19,860 bases of DNA, taken from the NCBI GenBank assembly GCA_003694355.1, contig RFKI01000001.1, positions 1 through 19,860 of the forward strand. The letters are read 5' to 3'. The position numbers and the translations under genes were made by a program. The notes under the pieces were generated by a model that was not told the DNA's origin, searched no databases, and worked only from the letters and a program-made list of their open reading frames with translations. The DNA is from Bdellovibrio sp. (GTDB lineage: Bacteria; Bdellovibrionota; Bdellovibrionia; Bdellovibrionales; UBA1609). Within the stretch, counting starts at the first letter, position 1, and each line of letters begins with the position of its first letter. This document shows positions 6,072-12,175 of this stretch, piece after piece.

Positions 6072-6881
6072 ATGAGTACCAAAGGCATCTTTACAGCTTT
6101 AAGTGGAGCGATGGCTCAAGATCAGAAGCTGGAAACAATTGCAAACAATTTAGCAAATGTAAATACAACCGCTTTTAAAAAAGACCAACTTGTTTTTAGA
6201 GAATATCTTACGGCCAATGAAAAGGAACCTCAGATTCTAAAAGTGCCTAAAGTGCCAGCATCCATAGAGAGTTTTTATGATATGAATGGAGGAGATAAAA
6301 GCTATGTGGATGTGGCTGGTAGTTATACGGATTTTTCTCAAGGCCACTTGAAGCCAACAGGAAATGCTTTAGACGTGGCCATTGAAGGTTCTGGTTTTTT
6401 TGAGGTGCTAACGCCTCAAGGGATTCAGTACACAAGAAATGGATCTTTCAAGGTCGATGGACAAGGCTTTCTTGTGAATCAAAATGGATATCCCGTTTTA
6501 AGGGCAGGAACAGAGGCGCCACAGGCTCGTCGTTTACAGGTTCAGAATGGAAACCGTCTAACTATTTCCTATTCAGGTGATGTGTATGAAAGGGGAGAAA
6601 ACCTGGGACGTCTTTCCGTTGTGGATTTTAATAATAAAGATGCTTTAAAAAAGGTGGGGAGAGGGCTTTACTCCTTAAAGCCCAACTACAATGAAGCGCC
6701 AAGGCCTCAAAATGATGTAAAGATCCATCAAGGGTTTTTAGAAGGGAGTAATGTGAATATTGTTAAAGAAATGACAGATATGATTTCCACAACTCGAACT
6801 TTTCAGAGCACTCAAGAAGCCATCAAGGCTTTTGATAGCATGAATGAAAAACTGGTTAACGTGGTTCCTAAGACGAACTAA
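6072..6881 (+). CDS. flgF: Flagellar basal-body rod protein FlgF
   Basis: It forms part of the proximal rod of the flagellar basal body and is exported by the flagellar type III system. The N-terminal rod/hook motif is clear: ALSGAMAQDQKLETIANNLANVNTT. So is the C-terminal FlgF/FlgG motif (EGSNVNIVKEMTDMISTTRT, then FQSTQEAIKAFDSMNEKLVN). The DVAIEGSGFFEV and YTRNGSFKVD blocks lie between. I place the start at ATG 6072 (MSTKGIFTAL, 269 residues) because the frame's outer ATG at 6012 overlaps the sigma-54 promoter, its extra 20 residues do not resemble the family, and 6072 has AAAGGGG just upstream. It is called FlgF rather than FlgG because a closer FlgG follows after 11 bases. Confidence 0.93.
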   Translation: MSTKGIFTALSGAMAQDQKLETIANNLANVNTTAFKKDQLVFREYLTANEKEPQILKVPKVPASIESFYDMNGGDKSYVDVAGSYTDFSQGHLKPTGNALDVAIEGSGFFEVLTPQGIQYTRNGSFKVDGQGFLVNQNGYPVLRAGTEAPQARRLQVQNGNRLTISYSGDVYERGENLGRLSVVDFNNKDALKKVGRGLYSLKPNYNEAPRPQNDVKIHQGFLEGSNVNIVKEMTDMISTTRTFQSTQEAIKAFDSMNEKLVNVVPKTN

Positions 6882-6892
6882 AGGGGGAGATT

Positions 6893-7678
6893 TTGTTAAA
6901 GTCGCTAAATACAGCAGCAACAGGTATGAAGGCCCAGCAAACAAATATGGATGTGATTGCTAACAACTTGGCAAACGTTTCAACAACGGGATTTAAAAAA
7001 GCCCGGGCTGAGTTTGAAGATCTCATGTATCAAACCATTAAAGAGCCAGGTTCAGCAACAGGAGCCAATGCCATCTCACCCACAGGGGTTCAAGTGGGGT
7101 TGGGGGTGAAAACCAGTGCTATACAAAAAGACTTTACTCAAGGGTCTTCTAAAGTGACTCAAGCTCCTTTTGATCTGGAAATTAGTGGGCCTGGTTTTTT
7201 TGCAGTTCAACGTCCAGATGGATCTATTGCCTATACGAGAAATGGAGCGTTTAAGAAAGGGACAGATGGGCGTTTGCAGGATGGCAATGGAAATGTTTTG
7301 CAGCCAGAAATCACTATTCCTCCAAACACCACGGGGGTTGAAGTCACTTCTGATGGGCGAGTGCAAATCATTACAGGGGTGAGTTCCGTTCCTCAGAACA
7401 TTGGTCAAATTGAAATAGCAAATTTTATAAATCCTGCAGGACTAAAAAACATTGGAGGAAATTTATTTGTTCCAACGCCAGCCAGTGGTTTACCTCAACA
7501 GGGCGTTCCTGGAACTGGGGGGCTTGGAACCATTGCCCAGGGTCAACTGGAAACGAGTAATGTGAATATTGTGGATGAAATGGTGAATATGATTTCGGCT
7601 CAAAGAGCTTATGAGACAAACTCTAAAGTGATTCAGGCTGCTGACCAAATGTTACAATATGTGAATACCTTGAGGTAA
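6893..7678 (+). CDS. flgG: Flagellar distal rod protein FlgG
   Basis: It builds the distal rod that crosses the peptidoglycan and P/L rings. At 261 residues it is the family's usual length. It has SLNTAATGMKAQQTNMD, VIANNLANVSTTGFKKARAE, FDLEISGPGFFAV, YTRNGAFK, and the C-terminal VNIVDEMVNMISAQRAYETN. The start is TTG at 6893 (Met-Leu-Lys-Ser), preceded by the strong Shine-Dalgarno AGGGGGAG; no ATG exists at the conserved N-terminus. flgA begins two bases after its stop. Confidence 0.97.
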   Translation: MLKSLNTAATGMKAQQTNMDVIANNLANVSTTGFKKARAEFEDLMYQTIKEPGSATGANAISPTGVQVGLGVKTSAIQKDFTQGSSKVTQAPFDLEISGPGFFAVQRPDGSIAYTRNGAFKKGTDGRLQDGNGNVLQPEITIPPNTTGVEVTSDGRVQIITGVSSVPQNIGQIEIANFINPAGLKNIGGNLFVPTPASGLPQQGVPGTGGLGTIAQGQLETSNVNIVDEMVNMISAQRAYETNSKVIQAADQMLQYVNTLR

Positions 7679-7680
7679 GA

Positions 7681-8595
7681 ATGAAGATTTTTATCTTTTG
7701 CATTTTGTTTTCTTTGAACCTTTATGCAAAGGAAGTTTTGCAGATTAAAGAGAATGTTCTCGTGTGGCCTCAAGAGAAAATTCATTTTTCTGATCTTCTT
7801 TTTAAAAAAGATCAGAAAAAGGTTCCAGCACCACTTTTGAAGCGGGTTATTTTTGAGGCTCTCAAAAATGGAGAAAAGAAGGTGATTTCCAGCGAACGTT
7901 TGGCTTTGATTTTGCGAAGGAAGGGAGTCCAAGAGTTTGCTTTACATATTCCTCAAGAAATTCACTTGTTGGCTCAACCTTTTCAGTTAAAAGAAGAAGC
8001 CGTAAGATCAGCTCTTCGTAAAGCTTGGAGTAAATTGTGTAGAGAGTGTCGGTTTTCTTTTTTAAAGCTCTCTCTTCCTCAAGTGCCAAAGAATTTTCGA
8101 GCTCATTCATGGCGCCTTTCTCCAGTCACAACTGTTCCTCGAGGATCGTTTTCTCAAAAAGTTTTTATTTCTAATGAAAAAGACGAAAAAAGGTTTTTTT
8201 GGATTCAGGGACAAGTTCAGATTATTCAAAAAGTGCCTGTGGCAACAAGAGCGTTGTCCTTTGGAACTAAGTTGAAAGCAGAAGATGTGAAGTGGGAGTA
8301 TCGTGATGTTACTTATGCTGTGGACTCTGTTCCGAGTTCTGTGGAAGGAAAAATTTTAAAAAAAGGACTTCGCTCCAAAGATATTATTTGGTTTTCGGAT
8401 TTAAAAAGGGGAAAGGTTTTGCATCGTGGGGATGAGGTGAAGGTGAGTATTAGAAAGAGTAATTGGGTTTTGAGTTTAAGAGGAGTTGCTTTACAAGATG
8501 CTGACGTGGGAGAGCGTGTGCGTGTTCGAATTCCCAAAACCAGAAAGGTTTTAACGGCCATTGTTAGCAAAGAAGGGGAGGTGGTCTTACAATGA
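7681..8595 (+). CDS. flgA: Flagellar P-ring assembly chaperone FlgA
   Basis: A periplasmic chaperone for FlgI polymerisation into the P ring. Residues 1-16 are a signal peptide ending LYA. The C-terminal third is the SAF/FlgA domain: PVATRALSFGTKLKAEDVKW, a gap, then ILKKGLRSKDIIWFSDL, GDEVKVSIRKSNWVLSLRGV and the terminal DVGERVRVRIPKTRKVLTAI. The N-terminal 150 residues are poorly conserved, as usual in the family. Its position between flgG and flgH/flgI supports the call. It overlaps flgH by four bases (ATGA). Confidence 0.93.
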   Translation: MKIFIFCILFSLNLYAKEVLQIKENVLVWPQEKIHFSDLLFKKDQKKVPAPLLKRVIFEALKNGEKKVISSERLALILRRKGVQEFALHIPQEIHLLAQPFQLKEEAVRSALRKAWSKLCRECRFSFLKLSLPQVPKNFRAHSWRLSPVTTVPRGSFSQKVFISNEKDEKRFFWIQGQVQIIQKVPVATRALSFGTKLKAEDVKWEYRDVTYAVDSVPSSVEGKILKKGLRSKDIIWFSDLKRGKVLHRGDEVKVSIRKSNWVLSLRGVALQDADVGERVRVRIPKTRKVLTAIVSKEGEVVLQ

Positions 8596-9359
8596 GGATC
8601 CTTCTTTGTTGTTTTCTTTTGTTCGCCCAGGTGGGATGTGCCAGTTTTGGAAAAAAGTTAAAGGCTTTTTTAAATGGTCAAGCAGCATTACCTCAACTGC
8701 CAAAAGGCTTAGAAGGTGACAAAAAAGCTACAGAAATACCAGGCCCCTCTTTTTCCAAGATGCCCAACTACAGATATGGATTGAAAAGGCAATACAAGAG
8801 AATGACACGAAAAAAACTGGAAGAAGAATCCATGTTAGATAGTCGTGCAGGGTCTTTATGGGTGATGGAAGGTCAGGGAGCTTATTTGTTTTCTCAAAAT
8901 ATCATGCGTCTTATAGGGGATCCCATTACAATTAAAATGGATGGAGATCCTAAGGAGCAAATGGAAGCTAAGGCTCAAGTTATTGCTAAACTTTTAAAAA
9001 AGTATGAGCAATTGAAACAAGAGGCTTTAGCGCGTTCTCTTGCAGCCAATGCCCCTAAAAAGGGCAGTAGAAAGGTGGTGGCTCCAAAACCGAAATCACC
9101 TTCTGAAAAGCCAGCAGGCGAAGAGAAAGATAAAAAAGCTTTCACAGTTAAAAATATTCCTGCGCGGATAGTGGAGCGAACTGTTGATGGCAATTATCGC
9201 ATTAAGGGCAGCCAGGTTTTTCTCATTGGGAAGAAAGAGTATAAAGCGATCGTGACGGGTGTGGTTCGTGCTGAAGATTTTTCAGAAGATGGGATTTCAG
9301 CTTCTAAGCTCATAGATCCTCGTTTTGATATTGTGAGCGTTAAGCGGAGGAAAGAATGA
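8592..9359 (+). CDS. flgH: Flagellar L-ring protein FlgH
   Basis: An outer-membrane lipoprotein forming the L ring, the bushing around the rod. A short signal sequence ends VGC (lipidated Cys16 expected); the -3 residue is Gln, which is atypical for a lipobox. GSLWVMEGQGAYLFSQNIMRL is the FlgH entry motif, followed by GDPITIKM, and the C-terminal VERTVDGNYRIKGSQVFLIG plus IVTGVVRAEDFSEDGISASK are diagnostic. Between them (about 115-185) is a charged helical, then Lys/Pro-rich segment replacing the usual low-complexity region. It overlaps flgA and flgI by four bases each, so the three are probably translationally coupled. Confidence 0.94.
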   Translation: MRILLCCFLLFAQVGCASFGKKLKAFLNGQAALPQLPKGLEGDKKATEIPGPSFSKMPNYRYGLKRQYKRMTRKKLEEESMLDSRAGSLWVMEGQGAYLFSQNIMRLIGDPITIKMDGDPKEQMEAKAQVIAKLLKKYEQLKQEALARSLAANAPKKGSRKVVAPKPKSPSEKPAGEEKDKKAFTVKNIPARIVERTVDGNYRIKGSQVFLIGKKEYKAIVTGVVRAEDFSEDGISASKLIDPRFDIVSVKRRKE

Positions 9360-10360
9360 AATACTTTGTTTTAAGTCAGGTTGTGGTTCTTATCTTGGCG
9401 ATTGCTTTGAATGTACAAGGTGCTCGTTTGAAGGACATTGTTAATATTCGTGGAGTTCGAAGCAATCAGCTTGTGGGGTATGGTATTGTGGTGGGGCTAA
9501 ATGGAAGTGGTGATGGTAAAATGGAGTTTACCAATAAAAGTATCTCTCGCATGTTGGACAAACTGGGGATGAAGATTAAAGGTCAAAATGCAGCCAGTAA
9601 AAATGTAGCAGCGGTTTTGGTCACAGCAGAGTTACCTCCCTTTGCTCGGGCGGGCAACAAAATTGATGTAACGGTAAATGCTATTGGGGATGCAAAAAGT
9701 TTAAAAGGAGGAACGTTGATCCAAACTCCTCTAAGGGCAGCCAATCAACAAATTTATGCTGTAGCTCAGGGGCCTCTTCTTGTGGGGGATGGAGGTAAGA
9801 GTTCGTTTTCTACGGTGGCCCGTATTCCTAATGGGGCGATGATTGAAAGAGATGTGGGAGAGAATTTTGCCAGCCGGAAAATGTTTCGTTTAACATTACA
9901 GAACCCTGATTTTACAACGGCTGCTCGTATTGCAAAACTGATCAATAGAGAGTTGGCTGGCAAGTTTGCAACAGCCCTTGATGCTTCCACAGTGGACCTT
10001 TTGACTCCTCCTTCTTTTGAAGGTAAGGGAGTTGAGCTTTTAGCCATGATTGAATCTCTGGAAGTATCTCCAGACCTTCGTGCAAAAGTGATTGTAAATG
10101 AAAAAACTGGAACCGTTGTGATAGGACATAATGTTAAAATATCAGAAGTAGCCATTTCTCATGGAGATATTTCTTTGTTGGTGAAAGGAAAAGGAAAGAA
10201 AGGGAAAGGGCAGTTTGTGTTTAAGTTAGATAAGTCAGCTAATGTGGGAGATATTGTGGATGCTTTAAATCGGTTAGGTGTGAAGCCTAAAGATTTAATC
10301 ACAATACTTCAGAGCATAAAAGCTGCAGGAGCGTTGCAAGGAGAATTGGAAGTTTTATAG
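9356..10360 (+). CDS. flgI: Flagellar P-ring protein FlgI
   Basis: A periplasmic P-ring subunit. The signal peptide runs to about residue 22 (VQGA). The conserved start RLKDIVNIRGVRSNQLVGYG is followed by GLNGSGDG, KNVAAVLVTAELPPFARAGN and GDAKSLKGGTL. The C-terminus has VIGHNVKISEVAISHGDISL and then ALNRLGVKPKDLITILQSIK-AAGALQGELE, all hallmark FlgI blocks. At 334 residues it is somewhat shorter than the 365 of E. coli; the loss is mainly before the final helix, where a Lys/Gly-rich segment (KGKGKKGKGQF) sits. The last codons may contain the promoter of the downstream non-coding RNA. Confidence 0.97.
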   Translation: MKYFVLSQVVVLILAIALNVQGARLKDIVNIRGVRSNQLVGYGIVVGLNGSGDGKMEFTNKSISRMLDKLGMKIKGQNAASKNVAAVLVTAELPPFARAGNKIDVTVNAIGDAKSLKGGTLIQTPLRAANQQIYAVAQGPLLVGDGGKSSFSTVARIPNGAMIERDVGENFASRKMFRLTLQNPDFTTAARIAKLINRELAGKFATALDASTVDLLTPPSFEGKGVELLAMIESLEVSPDLRAKVIVNEKTGTVVIGHNVKISEVAISHGDISLLVKGKGKKGKGQFVFKLDKSANVGDIVDALNRLGVKPKDLITILQSIKAAGALQGELEVL

Positions 10361-10361
10361 A
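10334..10361 (+). promoter_or_regulatory. Possible promoter of the flgI-flgJ intergenic RNA
   Basis: TTGCAA (10334-10339), 16-base spacer and TATAGA (10356-10361) are each four of six matches to the sigma-70 boxes. This would start transcription near 10367-10368, just at the 5' foot of the first hairpin. The match is weak. The RNA could instead be processed from the flgI message. Confidence 0.3.
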
Positions 10362-10366
10362 TTTTT

Positions 10367-10550
10367 GGATTTCCAACATAGGATGTGTTGGAATCTGGGG
10401 GTGATGAGCTAAAGAGCGTGTACCAAGGATGGTCAAGAGGCCCAGTTTCTCGCAGGAAACATCGTCGAAGCCAAGGATTGGTTTTGCCGAATTTGCCAAA
10501 AGTGCAGGATGCACAAAAAGTTCTTGGCTCATCCACCCTTTTTTATTTTT
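10367..10550 (+). ncRNA. Candidate CsrA-binding regulatory RNA between flgI and flgJ
   Basis: This segment has no supported reading frame but is densely structured. Five short hairpins carry GGA in or at the loop: 10371-10393 (TTCCAACA/TGTTGGAA, loop TAGGATG), 10422-10433 (ACCA-AGGA-TGGT), 10445-10460 (GTTTC/GAAAC, GGA at the loop edge), 10468-10484 (AAGCCAA-GGA-TTGGTTT, one G-U pair) and 10502-10514 (GTGCA-GGA-TGCAC). A long helix closes the last four: 10397-10412 pairs with 10524-10540 with a single bulged C, and TTTTTTATTTTT follows directly. GGA-loop hairpins ending in an intrinsic terminator are the architecture of CsrB/RsmZ-type CsrA sponges. csrA and fliW lie downstream in the same cluster. 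It could act as a free sponge or as a CsrA-sensitive attenuator before flgJ. I see no sequence match to a known sRNA. Confidence 0.55.
10397..10550 (+). terminator. Closing helix and poly-T terminator of the intergenic RNA
   Basis: GGGGGTGATGAGCTAA (10397-10412) pairs with TTGGCTCATCCACCCTT (10524-10540), with C10534 bulged and G-U pairs at the outer end, immediately followed by TTTTTTATTTTT. The loop is over 100 bases and itself folded. flgJ starts 15 bases later, so either readthrough is substantial or termination is regulated. Confidence 0.5.
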
Positions 10551-10564
10551 GAAAGGATGACTCC

Positions 10565-11227
10565 TTGAAGCCTTTACCTTTATATAAACCTTTAAACTCT
10601 TCTCTAGAAAAAAGCCGTCAATTGCAGCAAAAAAAATTGGATCAAAAGTTGCGAAAGGCTTCTCAAATGTATGAGGAGCAGTTTTTAAGAGAAATGGTAA
10701 GGGCCATGAGAAAAACAGTAAATAGAGCTCATGCGCCGTCCATGGCTGAAAAAATTTTTGAACAAAAGCTAGATGAAAAATATGTGGAGCAATGGGGGGA
10801 ACGGGGAGGTATTGGACTTGGAGAAATGATTTATCGGCAATTAAAAGAACGCTTTTATTCTGTGCCTCTACGGCCGCCTAAAGGGCCTTTGCCAGTAGAA
10901 AAAGGGCGTATTTACCAGTTAAAAGGAGACTCCCCACAAAAAACTTTTCTTCTAAAGCCAACTGGAACACAAAAGAAGACTTCAGCAATTCAGGCACCAT
11001 GGGATGGGCGTGTTTCTTTGATTCGTCGCGGAGATGATGGGAGTGTTTTTGTGCGTCTAGACCATGAACAAGACGGAGTGTCATCAGTCTTTCATTATCA
11101 GGGAAAAGTGAATATCCAGGTGGGTGAAAAAGTGATTGCCGGACAAAAGTTAGGAGAGCTTTTGAATATGGAAGATGGTCGAGGTTTAGGCTGGAAGGTG
11201 ACAGAAATTGACTCTCTTCACGGATAA
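10565..11227 (+). CDS. flgJ: FlgJ-like rod-binding protein with degenerate LytM domain
   Basis: Residues 25-100 are the FlgJ rod-binding domain: KASQMYEEQFLREMVRAMRK, then FEQKLDEKYVEQW and ERGGIGLGEMIYRQL, which cap and guide rod assembly. In place of the glucosaminidase domain of enteric FlgJ, the C-terminal 80 residues resemble an M23/LytM fold (APWDGRVSLIRRGDDGSVFV, then DGVSSVFHYQGKV and VGEKVIAGQKLGEL). Neither the HxxxD nor the HxH zinc motif is present, so it is probably a non-catalytic peptidoglycan-interacting or scaffold module. The start is TTG at 10565 with AAAGGA upstream; the bases AAGGA and TCCTT around the start can pair and bury both. Confidence 0.85.
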   Translation: MKPLPLYKPLNSSLEKSRQLQQKKLDQKLRKASQMYEEQFLREMVRAMRKTVNRAHAPSMAEKIFEQKLDEKYVEQWGERGGIGLGEMIYRQLKERFYSVPLRPPKGPLPVEKGRIYQLKGDSPQKTFLLKPTGTQKKTSAIQAPWDGRVSLIRRGDDGSVFVRLDHEQDGVSSVFHYQGKVNIQVGEKVIAGQKLGELLNMEDGRGLGWKVTEIDSLHG

Positions 11228-11273
11228 AAATTATGTCTAAAGAATAGGTTGGATTTTTATTTTTGTCTCAATG

Positions 11274-11282
11274 TGGTACAAT
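11274..11282 (+). promoter_or_regulatory. Possible extended -10 promoter before flgM
   Basis: TGGTACAAT is an extended -10 element (TGnTACAAT) with no clear -35. Transcription would start near 11289, just ahead of the AGGAGG at 11292-11297. It would give flgM-flgN a supply independent of the upstream cluster. Confidence 0.35.
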
Positions 11283-11301
11283 AGTAGAAATAGGAGGAAT
11301 C

Positions 11302-11613
11302 ATGAAAATTAATTCACATACAGGTAAGCTCTTGAATCAAGTGGACCAGTCATCTCAAGCTGATAAGAAAACCCTGAACCGTTTAGGGAAGAAAGAAACA
11401 AAAGGACAAAATCCTCTTTCTGGTTCGGTTAAGGTGGATTTATCTAAAGAAGTGAGTGCTTATCAAAAAGCTCGTGAGATTGCCAGCAAGGATGATATTG
11501 ATTACAAAAAGGTAAATCGTCTTCAAAAATTAATTGATGAAGGAAAATATAATGTGGATGCAAGAGAAATTGCTGATCGTTTAGTAGATGAACATCTGAA
11601 GATGAATTCATAG
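11302..11613 (+). CDS. flgM: Anti-sigma-28 factor FlgM
   Basis: It binds and inhibits the flagellar sigma factor FliA until it is exported through the finished hook. It has 103 residues, with a disordered polar N-terminal half and the C-terminal sigma-binding helices: VDLSKEVSAYQKAREIAS, VNRLQKLIDEGKYNVDAREI and ADRLVDEHL, which match the FlgM pattern (VxxLKxxIxxGxYxVDxxxIAxxLL). I choose ATG 11302 with AGGAGG at 11292-11297 over an in-frame TTG at 11263, which overlaps the putative promoter. It lies directly upstream of flgN, flgK and flgL, the same order as in Bacillus. Confidence 0.9.
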   Translation: MKINSHTGKLLNQVDQSSQADKKTLNRLGKKETKGQNPLSGSVKVDLSKEVSAYQKAREIASKDDIDYKKVNRLQKLIDEGKYNVDAREIADRLVDEHLKMNS

Positions 11614-11629
11614 GAGTGGAAATAAAATT

Positions 11630-12139
11630 ATGGGGAATCAAGATTTGTATGAAGAATTGCTTCAGAGTTTGGAAGGCCTTGTGAAGGTCTATCGAAGTGT
11701 TTTGCGGGTTGTTCGCCAAGAAAAAGAGATTTTAATTTCAGCAGATTTGGATGAGTTGAATGAAAATAATAGGGCTAAAGAGCGAATGCTTCATGAGGTG
11801 AAAAAAAGAGAAGAAGAGCGCCTTGCCATTGTTCAAAGAATTCTTCAGCAAGAGGGACTGCCTCCCGAAAAAAATCGTCTTTTGGACTTGGCAACTCACT
11901 TCGGGGGTGAAAGAGGTGAAAGGCTAAGGAATTATCATTCGGTTTTGGAACTTTTAGTTAAACGAGTTAAAAAATTAAATTTACAAAATGAATCTTTAGT
12001 GCAAGCCGCTCTTCATCGCATTACAGGGGCCATGGAGGCCTTAAGAGACACCTTGAAAGAGAAAAACACTTATCAGAAAAAAGGGGGAATGGCTCAGGCG
12101 CCCACAGCTTCAGGGCATTTTGTGAGTCGAGAAGCTTAA
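11630..12139 (+). CDS. flgN: FlgN-family export chaperone
   Basis: A cytoplasmic chaperone that holds the hook-filament junction proteins FlgK and FlgL for export. The 169-residue protein is almost all amphipathic helix: LYEELLQSLEGLVKVYRSV, then LISADLDELNENNRAKERML, RNYHSVLELLVKRVKKLN and a C-terminal helix SLVQAALHRI. This is the typical FlgN arrangement, with a flexible tail that would be the client-binding end. Sequence identity is low across the family, so the location between flgM and flgK carries much of the evidence. Confidence 0.85.
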   Translation: MGNQDLYEELLQSLEGLVKVYRSVLRVVRQEKEILISADLDELNENNRAKERMLHEVKKREEERLAIVQRILQQEGLPPEKNRLLDLATHFGGERGERLRNYHSVLELLVKRVKKLNLQNESLVQAALHRITGAMEALRDTLKEKNTYQKKGGMAQAPTASGHFVSREA

Positions 12140-12143
12140 AAAA

Positions 12144-12171
12144 GGCAAAAAGGACTTTTGCCGTAAGGGGA
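12144..12171 (+). promoter_or_regulatory. GGA-loop hairpin in the flgK leader (CsrA-type site)
   Basis: GGCAAAA (12144-12150), loop AGGAC, TTTTGCC (12156-12162) form a perfect seven-base stem with GGA in a five-base loop. A second GGA (12169-12171) lies in the flgK Shine-Dalgarno AAGGGGA. This two-site layout is typical of CsrA translational repression. The GCCGTAAG at 12160-12167 also resembles a sigma-28 -10, but without a good -35. Confidence 0.45.
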
Positions 12172-12175
12172 CAAG

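Noticed and set aside
10299..10536. Two minus-strand open frames across the flgI-flgJ gap
   Set aside because: They lack Shine-Dalgarno sequences, look like arbitrary translations, and cover hairpins and a terminator oriented for the plus strand.
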